From Typhlomys cinereus (Eukaryota; Chordata; Mammalia; Rodentia; Platacanthomyidae): a stretch of 64,000 bases of DNA. Both the position numbers and the translations under genes were made by a program. The notes under the pieces are model-generated. The model ran no database searches, was not told the DNA's origin, and saw only the letters and a list, made by a program, of their open reading frames with translations. How positions within the stretch are numbered: the first letter of the stretch is position 1; every line of letters begins with the position of its first letter. Location of the stretch: NCBI GenBank assembly GCA_023101885.1, contig JALPQD010000409.1, positions 1,080,610 through 1,144,609 of the forward strand. Direction: 5' to 3'. Below, piece by piece: positions 46,664 through 57,447 of this stretch.

Positions 46664-47600
46664 TACTCCTGGAGGTGTTTTAAGTCATACACATTGTCTG
46701 TCTTGGAAGCTGACAAAGCAAACTTCAAACAGCTAGAGCAGTCTTCTTGTGGAAGCAGGGAAGGACTAACTCCTTTCAAGGTCCATGCCTTCCTCCAGCA
46801 TGGCTCCAACTTCTAAAACTGCCTTGACCTTCCCAAATAATAAACCATGACACACCATTTCTTGGTTCCCATAGGCTCATGGACACCTCATGATACAAAC
46901 TGCACTCACTTCAACTTAAAAAATGCCTACAGACTACAGCAGTAGTCTTATTTTTTCAAAGTCTAAATTTCAAAGCTTCATGTAAACAAAAAAATTACAT
47001 ATTTCCAGCATGCAGTAGCAGAAAGTAAATATTTTTCTCATTTCAAAAGGGAGGAATAGAGATGTATCCAGGAAAAAAGGCCCATAAAAAGACTAAGAAA
47101 CTAAAGGACAAACACAACTTTAAAAAAATCATCTCAATTCCAAAGGGCTTTGTTTTAACCCCTCCAATGCAGCTGCCCACAGACCTCACCACTCTCTTGA
47201 CTGCCTCCTCCCATGTTATGCCCTCTCCTTGGCAGATGTCTCACACTGGTTCTGACATTTCCTCTCATCTTCATATTTCAGCAGGGGTTCAAACTTTAAC
47301 TGCACAGTCGATGTTCTCCCTGATCCTCTCTGTAACTTTTCAAGTCCTGACACATATTGCCTGGCTTCAGCCACCTTGGAGGTGGGATCCTAGATCTCCC
47401 CACTCTTACATTTTTAATACCTCTACAATCAGAACTAACATGGATGACATTGCCAAATTCTGCTATAAGGGGAGATCAACTCCCTTGAATCACAACTGGT
47501 TCATCTCTATGCTGAGGTGGGAAGAATGGGTCTTAGACCTTTGCTTTAGAGGAGCAGAAAGAGAACACTTTTTGGAGATCTGCCTTTAGCTCACCTCTTC
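46440..47600 (-). mobile_element. Possible MaLR-related internal remnant
   Basis: 'ttcaaaaggggagatacagt', 'cttcaaacagctagagcagt' and 'atttcaaaagggaggaatag' resemble blocks of widespread antisense MaLR-type repeats. A 175-codon plus-strand frame (47062-47589) shows no domain, so I do not call a gene. The assignment is weak. Confidence 0.35.
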
Positions 47601-47662
47601 CATTCCAAAAGAATAGATATTCTAATAAATGTGAGCCTTCCTGATGATTTTGCCTTCAAAGT

Positions 47663-48557
47663 TGACCACCATGGTCTAAAGCTTGACATCTGCAATACAA
47701 CAAACTGTAGAAAATACACTAACTCTTGGAAACTAAACACTACGATGCTGAATGAGAATTGGATTAAGGAAAAAAATCATAAAGGAAATTCAAGATTTCC
47801 TAGAAGTGAAAAATAATGAAAATACAACATATCAAAATCTCTGGGACACAATGAACACCATCCTAAGAAGTAAGTTTATAACCCTTAATGCCTATGTCAA
47901 AAAACAGAAACATCACAAATAAATAACTTAACAATGCAGCTTAAAACTTTAGAGACACAAGAGCAACCCAATCCCAAAAGCAGTAGAAGAGAGAAAATTA
48001 GCAAATCAGGGGAGAAATATCTGAAAGTGAGATAAGGAAAATGATAAAAAGAGTCAATCAGTCAAAAAGCTGGTTCTTTGAAAAAAAATCAATAAGATTG
48101 ATACATCTCTAGCTAATTAACCAAAATCAAGAGAGAGGAAATCCAAATTAACAAAGTTAGAAATGAAAATGGAGTTATCGCAACTGATACCCAAGAAATT
48201 CTGAGAATTATAACGTAATATTTCAAAAACTAATACTCTGTGAAATTTGATAGCACAAAAGAAATGGATGAATTCCTAAGTAAGCGCAACTTACCTAAAT
48301 TGAATCAGGAAATTTTGAGTTATTTAAATAGTCCTGTAACACATAAGGAAACCAATGAAGTAATTTCGAATCTTCCCACTAAAAAATATCCTGGACCAGA
48401 TGGATTCAGTACAAAATTCAACTAGACATTTAATAAACAACTAACACAAATACTCCCTAAACTGTTTCATCAAATTAGGAAGGAAGCAACACTGCCAAAT
48501 TCTTTCTATGAAGCTAGTATACTAATCCCAAAGCCTAATACAGATACACTTAAAAAA
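47663..48557 (+). mobile_element. L1: L1 ORF2 fragment, old
   Basis: Plus-strand piece of ORF2 from the end of the EN domain ([14 protein letters not shown]) through the linker to the start of RT ([13 protein letters not shown], then [10 protein letters not shown]). It is more diverged than the adjoining L1 and ends abruptly at 48557, where an L1 5'UTR begins. No tail or 3'UTR belongs to it. Confidence 0.85.
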
Positions 48558-49333
48558 TTTTTTTGGCTAATCCGCCAGATCCCAGGTGAGTCCGCCCAGC
48601 CCACCTAGGTGCCCCCATGTCCCAGCGACACCCAGGCGGCCTCCGGCTTTCCTGGGCCCCTCCCTGGACCCCAGCCCCTTTCTTCCTACTGCCCGCTGGT
48701 CTGCCGGACCAGACAGGACTTGCTCACATTCCTCCATCCCTGGAGCTTGGGTGGGCCAAGTCCTAGGTCCCAGGTGAATAATCCTGCCATCAACATAAGA
48801 CCCTCTGCCTCTCCAGCCCACCGGGGACCCATGCACGTGGTCCACGGAAGACATTCAATAGAGTCCAAAGGAAACTAAGCAAAACTAAAGGGACAAAGGC
48901 CATACATCTGGAGTCCTCTACAATCATCCTATCACATGGGAGAGATTCTTCACATCCAGCCCAAAGATAAATAAACTTACTTTTGTTCACCTTATTGATC
49001 CTTTCTAGTATCAATTGCTGTAAATCAACTTCTACATACAGCCACCCCCAAAACATATACAACTCCAGGGAGTACACCACTCACTCTCACATATCACCAA
49101 GATACTAAATCATAAAAGTGCACTACCATACTAATATTCACCCCCTGTCTACTTACCTGACTTAACTGATGTAATAACAGTCTAATAGCCTCATCTAGGA
49201 AATTACAATAACAAAAGACAAACATACCCAATCCAAGGCAAGCATGACTAATAACTGGCAAGTGTAATAATACCAACTAAATCAGTTCAGTGAAAAACAC
49301 ACAGACTGAAAGGTCCTAAGAAACAAAACAACA
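48558..49333 (+). promoter_or_regulatory. L1 5'UTR with about 184-bp partial repeat
   Basis: The sequence 'cccaggtga' recurs at about 48585 and 48769. The proximal part (48770-49333) is homologous to the 5'UTR at 62391-62960. C-rich on the plus strand. Promoter role inferred from L1 biology. Confidence 0.65.
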
Positions 49334-50375
49334 ATGCCCAAGTCAAAGTGCAGATCCATGAGAAACAAAACCCAAGAAGACCAATCTCCCACCGAAAGAA
49401 TTAACCTCATAATGATGGATTCTGACCAGAACAAATTCACAGAAAATAACCAAGAAAGCCAGTATGATCATTACCATGATTAATACTATGAAAGACGAAA
49501 TCTGAGAAGAGTTAAACAAGCATATCAACCACTTTGAACAGAAGCACAACAGGCATGTGGAGGAGTTGAGAAAAACAGTTCAAGAAACAAAAGAAGACAT
49601 AGAGCAGTTAAAACAGTCTTAGGCAGAGTTTAAAATTGAACTAAAAGACAAGTAATCTTCAAACCAAAACTCAACAGAGAGTCTTATCAACAGAACAAAT
49701 GAAGCAGAAAATAGAAGTTCTGATCTTGAAGACAAAGTGGGAGAATTAACCAGCTCAATGGAAGAGATTGTTAAAGCCAAAAAGATACTTGAGAGGAACA
49801 TTCAAGAGATATGGGACACCCTGAAGAAGCCTAACACGTGCATTCGTGGAATACCAGAACAAGAATCCCAAAATACTACACCTGAGGAAATATTTCAAAT
49901 CATCATAAATGAAAACTTCCCACAACTAAAGAATGAGAGGCCCATCCAAATACAAGAGGCATTTTGCACTCCAAACAGATATGACCAAAATAGAAAATCG
50001 CCACAGCAAATAATAGTCAAAACACTCCACATTCAAGACAAAGAAAAGGTGCTGAGAGCTTCAAGAGAAAAAAAGCAAGTCACTTTTAAAGGTAAACCTA
50101 TTAGAATAACAAACGACTACTCAATGGAAACAGTAAAAACAAGAAGAGCCTGGAGAGACGTACTTCAAGTATTAAACGAGCAAAAATGCCAACCCAGACT
50201 GATATACCTGGCAAAACTATCTGTCATGATTGAGGGAGAAAGAAAAGTTTTCCAGCACAAAGACAACTTGAAGGGATACATGTCTACCAAACCAGGCCTT
50301 CAAAAAATGCTAGAAATGATATTCAAGCTTGAAGAAAAGAACAAGTGTATCCAGGAGAACAGAAGGGAAGTATAA
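49334..50375 (+). pseudogene. L1 ORF1: L1 ORF1 remnant
   Basis: Starts with an ATG (MPKSK-type N-terminus) at 49334 and ends at the natural TAA 50373-50375. The last 212 codons (49737-50375) are open and hold the RRM (CIRGIPEQESQNTT) and the full C-terminal domain (NRKSPQQIIVKTLHIQDKEK onward). The coiled-coil half is broken by stops and a frameshift (for example, a TAG at 49620). Confidence 0.9.
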
Positions 50376-50432
50376 TACCACCAAAACATAAATGTCAAAC
50401 AATATGCTTACAAAACCCACTAAACATAAAAA

Positions 50433-53406
50433 ATGTCCAGAATTAAAAATAATTTCTCCATTATAACATTAAATGTCAATGGTATTAACTCACCGATTAA
50501 GAGACATAGATTACAAACTTGGATTAAAAACCACAATCCAACAATCTGCTGCCTTCAGGGAACTCATCTCACCACAAAAGATAGGCACATCCTAAAAATA
50601 AAAGGCTGGTCCAAAATTCTGCAAGCTAATGGAACCAGGAAACAGGCAGGGGTAGCCATTATGCTTTCAGACAAAGTGGATTTCAAACCAAAGAAAATCA
50701 TAAGAGACACAGATGGATACTACATTTTAGTCACAGGTACAATTCACCAGGAAAACTTCACAATACTGAACATGTATGCACCCAATACAGGCCCCTCCAC
50801 ATTCATTAAGGAAACCCTACAGCATCTAAAGTGAGAAATCAACCCCCAAACGATAATTCTTGGGGATTTCAACACCGCCCTCTCAACATGGGATACATCA
50901 ACAGGTCAAAAGCTTAACAGAGACACTTTGGAACTTAATCAAACGCTTAAAGTAATGGACCTTACAGATCTCTATCGAACTTTTCATCCACGCACCAAAG
51001 AATACACATTTTTCTCAGCAGCACACGGAACTTTCTCCAAAATAGATCACATATTGGGCCACAAAATGAATCTCCACATATACAAAATAGTTGAAATTCT
51101 AGCCTGTGCACTATCAGACCACCATGGCCTAAATCTGGACATTCACAACACAACAAACAACAGAAAATACACTAACTCCTTGAAATGTAACACTATGATG
51201 CTGAATGAGATGCAAAGATTCTCAACAAAGTCTTAGCAAATCCTATTCAAAAACATATCAAAAAGATCATCCACGGGGATAAAGTAGGCTTTATTCCAGG
51301 CAGACAAGGTTGGTTCAACATACGCAAATCAATAAATGTAATTCATCATATAAACCAGTCCAAAGTCCAAGAACACATGATACTCTCGATAGATGCAGAA
51401 AAAGCGTTTGACAAGATCCAAAAGCCTTTTACGATCAAAACCCTAGAGACAGTAGAAATAGAAGGAACCTTTATCAATATAATAAAAGCTGTCTACAACA
51501 AGCCCACAGCAAGGATTATACTCAATGGGGAAAAACTCGAAGCATTCCTGCTTCAATCAGGAACTAGAAAAGGCTGTCCACTCTCACCATTTCTATTCAA
51601 TATTGTACTTGAAGTCTTAGCTGAAGCCATAAGACAAGAAAGGGACATAAAAGAGATTCAAATCGGCAAGGAAGAAGTCAAGCTATCCCTATTTGCAGAT
51701 GACATGATCTTATACCTGAGTGATCCCAAAAACTCCACCAGGAAGCTCCTGGAACTAATTGAGAAGTTCAGCAGGGTGGCAGGATATAAAAAAAAATGTA
51801 CAAAAATCAGTGGCTTTCCTATATGCCCAGAATGAAAGAAGTGAAAAAGCCCTGAAGAAAACAATCCCATTTACTATAGCCCCCCAAAAAATGAAATCCC
51901 TTGGTATAAACCTAACCAAGGAAGTAAGAGACCTTTACAATGAAAACTTTAAAACCCAAAAGAAAGAAATTGCAGAAGACACCAGAAGGTGGAAAGACCT
52001 CCCATGTTCCTGGATTGGCAGATTCAACATCATGAAAATGACCATCCTACCAAAAGCAATATACAGATTCAATGCTATACCAATTAAAATCCCAAAGCAA
52101 TTCTTAAAGAAATTGACCAAACAATCTCAAAATTCATATGGAGGCACAAAAGACCCAGGATAGCAAAGACAATCCTGAGTAACAAAAACACTGCTGTAGG
52201 TATCACCATACCAAACCTTAGTCTATACTATAAATCCAGTTATAAAAACAGCCTGATACTGGCTCCAAAATAGACACACAGATCAATGGATAAGGGTTGA
52301 AGATCCCGATATAAGCTCACAAAACTACAGCCATTTGATCATTGACAAAGGGGCCCAAAAAATCCAATGGAAAAAGAACAGTATCTTCAACAAATGATGC
52401 TGGCAAAACTGGATATCCACATGCAGAAGATTAAAACTGGAACCGTACTTTTCACCATGTACAGGAATTAATTCAAAATGGATCAAGGACCTTGATATAG
52501 GACCAGAGACTATAAAAACCATAGTTGAAAGGGTAGGAAACTCCCTTGAGCTGATTGGGCTAAGCCAACAGTTCCTAAACAGACATCCAATAGCCCAGTT
52601 GCTGCAACCAACACTCAACAGATGGGATCTTGTGAAATTAAAGAGCTTCTGTTCAGATAAAGAGATTGTAACTCAAGCACAAAGGCCACCCACAGAATGG
52701 GAGAAAATCTTCACTTACCACATATCTGATAGAGCTCTATTATCCAGAGTGCACAAAGAACTTAGAAAACTAAACACCAAAGAAACAAATGGGCCAATTA
52801 AAAAATGGGCCTTGGAACTTAAAAGAAACTTTACCAGGGATGAAATTAAAATGTCTAACAAATATCTTAAAAAATGCTCCACTTCCTTAGCCATCAGGGA
52901 AATGCAAATCAAAACCTCCCTGAGATATCATCTCACCCCTGTCAGGATGGTAAAAATCCACAATACAAACCACAACAAATGCTGCAGAGAATGTGGAGAG
53001 AAGGGAACTCTCCTACATTGCTACTGGGAATGCAGGCTCATACAGCCATTCTGGCAAGCAGTCTGGAGATTCTTAAAGAAATTAAATTGAAATGTCATAT
53101 GACCCTGCTATTACTTTTGGGAATAACCCCCCCATACAGCAAAAAATCACCTTGATAGCACAAGCACGACCATGTTCATAGCAGCACTGTTTACAATAGC
53201 AAAGACATGCAATCAACCCAACAGTTGACGAGTGGATAAGGAAAATGTGGTACAGCTATACAATTGAGTACTACTCAGCCATCAAAAATGATGAATTAAT
53301 GGAATTTGCTGGGAAATGGATGTCATTAGAAACAATTATATTAAGTGAAGTATCCCAGACCCAGAAAATTAAGCACTGTATGTACTCCCTAATAGGTGGC
53401 TCCTAG
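50433..53406 (+). pseudogene. L1 ORF2: L1 ORF2 remnant with 0.83-kb internal deletion
   Basis: EN domain from the start ATG ([19 protein letters not shown]) with QGTH where intact copies read QETH, so a catalytic-site glutamate is replaced. A stop occurs at 50832-50834 (CAA to TGA-type change). EN continues at 50928-51200. It is then joined by deletion to the RT region DAKILN-type sequence. RT with FADD follows (51377-51835), then thumb and C-terminal pieces (51759-52163, 52599-53090). The natural stop is at 53404-53406. Confidence 0.9.
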
Positions 53407-54439
53407 TACCAAACCCACCTAGAGACACTCAAGGATAAATCTCTGTAATACCTACAGCAATTGCAAGGAATATGAACAGGAGGGATGTGGTAGGAGGCCC
53501 ACACCAGAAAGAAGGAGAGAGTGGACTATGTTACAGCAGAGAAATAGGCCACCATCAAGGACTGCAAATGAGTAATGAGACATCTGGTTAAGTTCACAGA
53601 CTTTCGTTCCTGATCATTTACAACTGATGGGGTATGATCTCACCAGAAGGGGAGGCCATATAGTCTGGCAGATAAAAAGTAACCATTTTGTAAATGGGTG
53701 ATTGACCCCTCCCTCACTGCAGTTTCCTACCTTTATAACATCTACTTTTGAATATACTCTTTTAACAAGACTCTAGTTTAACAGCTTTTTATCTCTGACC
53801 AGGGGGTGACATCCAATACCCAACAGAATGGAGTGAATGGCATTGCAGGAGTAGCAAAACTGGAAAAAATCAACCAACCATAATTCAGAACATCAAAGAC
53901 TCTATATCAACTACCTGGAACTAGGCCAGCCTAATTTCTCCCCATCCAGAAGCTCAGGGAAATTTGTGGAAGAGAGGGCAGTAAGATTGTAAGAGCACAA
54001 GGATGGGAAGAGCAGTGATATGCAAGATACTCCACACAAGTTAGGGCCGAAGCAATCATAATTGGACTTTGCATGCCTTGCGCAATGTCCAACACACTAT
54101 TGACCCCTCAAATTCTAGCATTTGCTAAAGGCACTAAGATCCTTGGAGGCAAGGGATTGGCAGCCACAGTAGTGTTCCTATGCTTAAGGGGAACACAGGA
54201 AACGGTGCTGGGAAATGCCACTGGGTTCTTGCACCTCATCGGAGAGGAGGATCCAGAGGAGAGTCTGGCATGCACATTAAAGGATGCTCCGTGGATGGGA
54301 GGGGGAGCCACTGGGGAATAGGGAGGGAAGGGGTCGGGGAGGGGGGCATAGACGGTGGGAGGTTGGAGGGATGGAGGGGACCGGTATACCTGTTAAAGTT
54401 GTATGAGTAGAAATAAAAAAATTAATATAAAAAGCTCTA

Positions 54440-54440
<1 letters not shown>

Positions 54441-54485
<45 letters not shown>

Positions 54486-54486
54486 G
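54441..54486. repeat. (TATC)n microsatellite
   Basis: About 11 TATC units, read directly, placed 20 bp past the A-rich tail of the plus-strand L1. Confidence 0.95.
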
Positions 54487-55390
54487 TCAATGTATATTGT
54501 TTGCGTTTATTCCTCTCCTTGGACTTCCTTGCACCTACTCAGTTTAGTCTCCTTCTTCCCAATTAAAAGCAAAACTGTCCATACCTGTCTCATGTATTCC
54601 AATACTTGTAAGCATTTCCAGTGTGCTTATGTGACTGTGTGTCTGTGTGTGTGATCACTATGGGATGAAGAAAATTGGGATGGGAGAAGAGTGTGTGAAT
54701 GGAAAGGGTAGGAGAAGGAAGAAATGAAAGAGGAGGGGATGAAGACAAAGATATAAACCCATTTGATTGTAAATAAATAAATTAATAAAAATTTAAATAT
54801 AAACACATGAAATTTATTGTGGGAGCAACACATCAAAGACAAATAAAAGATTTTTTTCATTTTTCATCATGCAAGAAACTTAAAAACATGTACATACCAA
54901 TGACTCCCATTCTTTTCAGTAGTTACATATTGTTTTTGATTCAGAATACAAACAAAATTACATTACCATACTTGAACCATTTTTCTATGAATTGAACTGC
55001 TATTGGCATATACGGTGTGCCTGGTGAATTAAGTTTTTTCTTGAAGCAATGCAATCAAACAAGGTAGTCAATCAAGAGGCCTTGAATTTTTCATTTCTAT
55101 TTAAAAAAAGTGGTGTGAGTTGTCAGGAACAGATGTAAACTTGAAGGATAGACAGCAACTTTCCAAGTCAGTTGTATTCTTCCACTGTGTCTACCTATGA
55201 AAGGTTACACCTAGGTGAGGCAAGCGCCTTACAATGGAAGAATCGCTCTCCTTTGAATTTATACTATGAGTTATCTAAACAAAGTTGTTTTCTAGTAGCT
55301 GGAACCGAGCAACAGACATAAGTCCAGCTACTGCATTCAGAATCCTTAAACTCAAGTGTTTACAATCTTGGATGCACACTGAAATCCCCA
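54487..55390. other. Intergenic sequence
   Basis: No recognisable gene or repeat. AT-rich with a short GT-rich patch near 54640. Confidence 0.45.
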
Positions 55391-55394
55391 GAAG

Positions 55395-55600
55395 GGTGGG
55401 TGTGGGGTTGGGGGGAGGAAGTGATTACTGGTCACACCTGCAATCCCAGCACTTGTTTATTTGGCAGTATGAGAATCAGGATCCCAATGTTCCTGTAGGG
55501 CACCATGCTTTACCTGGGAGTCAGTGTGTCCTGGCCCCTTCTGTGTGGCACAGGGCAGACAGGCTTGCAAGCAAGTGGATGTAATCATGTGACCACAAAG
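55395..55600 (+). mobile_element. Possible B1-like SINE remnant
   Basis: 'ggtcacacctgcaatcccag' with 'cacttg' and a following 'gcagtatgagaatcagg' resemble a 7SL-derived SINE head. The rest does not align convincingly. Confidence 0.45.
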
Positions 55601-56423
55601 GAAAACTGAGCTTCCAGTACATTCACTGCTCAGACAGTGCAAAGCCAACTTTCTGTGTTGGTGGCAGGCAGCTGCCTTACAGGGCCATGAGGCAGGTTAA
55701 TTGGTAAAACACAAAAGAAACAGAAAGAAAAAGAAGCTTGGGATTGCCCACTGAGTTTTGGCAACTGTAGAAGTAGATGGTAGAACAACAGGTTTCATAT
55801 TATCTCATTTTCCTGATCACTATCTACTCAACAGTTGCTGCTATGCCAATATCTTGTCTGTATTTTATTAATTAAATTGAATCTTTCAAAATTTTACATA
55901 TGTATGCAATGCAATGGTAATCCACTCTGTCATATCTATGTCCTAGTTTCCCTTCAAATATTTTCCTTACATTCACAGTTTACTTTTCATTTTTGTTTTC
56001 TCACTCCCTGAATTTAATAGGCCCGAAAGAGTGATCATTAGCCATGAGTTCTGAGGATTCCACTGGGAACTCGTTTTCTCAGCAGTGAAAGAACAGCCCT
56101 GAGTTTACAAGTACCCAGAAGTTCAGCATTAAAATTTAGGGACCCATGAGTGGCAACCCCACACATGACTGAGGGTTGGCTGGCCAGTGTTTTGTGGGTC
56201 TAAGGGAGGGAAGTAAAGCTTATGTTTGCTAATGGTTGCATTGTTCATGTAACACCTGTAGGATGCCATCTTGTTCTCCTTCTGGTCTCCTGGCTCTCTA
56301 TGCTGCTCATCTCTTCTTTTTCCATGAGTCTTACAATGGGTGGTACAAATGGCTTCTTTAGTCATGAGCCCTGAGGGCTCACTTACTCCAAATACACTGG
56401 GCAGTATGGAGTGTCTGCATTCA
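55601..56423. other. Intergenic sequence
   Basis: No gene or repeat I can name. It ends at the target site of the full-length L1. Confidence 0.45.
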
Positions 56424-57447
56424 CCACCATTCCCTCCTTTTTTTTAAAATATTTTTTTATTAAAAATTTAATTATACATTATAAATTTTTTTACCAGTTC
56501 CCTCCCTCCCCCCTCCTCCCCCCGAACCCCCTCCTCTCCCTCCTCTCCCTCCCCATCCCCCAGTGCCTCCCCCCCAATTCCCAGAGAGTCCTTTATTGTG
56601 TACGCCTAACTCTCCACTGGGTCCTCCTCTCCGATGACATAAAAGGACCCAGTGGCATTTCCATAAGCCCTTTCTCTTGTTCCCCTTAAGCATAGGATCA
56701 CTACTATGGCTGTCAATCCCTTCCCTCCAGGGGTCTCGGTGCCCTTAACAGATGCTAGACTTTATGGGGGCAACAGTGCATTGGACATTGCGCAGGGCAT
56801 GCAAAGTCCCATTATGATTGCTTTGGCCCCAACTATTGTTGAGAATCTTGCAAATCGTTGCTCCTCCCATCCTTTTGCTCTTACAATCTTACCGCCCCCT
56901 CTTCTGCAAATGTCCCTGAGCTCCAGGATGGTGAGAGATTAGGCTGGCCTAGTTGTAGGTGATTGATATAGTCTCTGAAGTTCTGGATTGTGGTTTGTTG
57001 ATTTTCTTTTGCAGTTTTGCTGCTCCTGCAATTCCCTTCACTCCATTCTGCTGGGCACTGTATGTCACCCCCTGGCCAGAGACAAAAGCTGTTAAACTGG
57101 AGTCTTGTTATAATAGTACATTCAAGGGTAGATGTAATAAGAGTAGGAAACCTCAGTGAGGGAGGGGTCCATCACCCATTTGCAAAATGATTACTTTTTA
57201 TCTGCTAGACTATATGCTCCCCCTTCTGGTGAAATCAGGAAAGAACGTGTGTGAACTTAACCAGGTTTCTCATTACTTAATTGCAGACCTTGATGGAGGC
57301 CTATTTTCTCTGCTGTAACATGGTCCCCTCTCTCCTTGTTTCTGGTTTGGCCCTCCTACCCCATCTCTCTTGTTCATAATCCTTGCAATTACTGTGTTAC
57401 ATAGGTTTACTTTTAAGTGTCTCAATGTGGGCTGGGTGAGTTTGGTA

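Larger units (their letters stand above)
48558..54420 (+). mobile_element. L1: Near full-length L1, plus strand, with internal deletion
   Basis: Order: GC-rich 5'UTR (48558-49333), ORF1 remnant, ORF2 remnant, 3'UTR (53407-54410) with a G-rich tract at about 54298-54380, and an A-rich tail leading into a (TATC)n tract. About 0.83 kb of ORF2 is deleted at about 51207-51212. Only a weak A/T-rich similarity connects the two flanks, so no TSD is claimed. Confidence 0.9.

Noticed and set aside
47062..47589. 175-codon plus-strand frame
   Set aside because: It starts with ATG but shows no domain, signal or splice context, and lies in what looks like a decayed interspersed repeat.
48540..54435. TSD for the plus-strand L1 at 48558-54420
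   Set aside because: Only A/T-rich similarity (ttaaaaaattt against taaaaaaatt) is visible, which cannot be told from tail sequence.
54441..54486. CRISPR-like regular repeat
   Set aside because: It is a plain (TATC)n microsatellite without spacers, in a mammalian genome.
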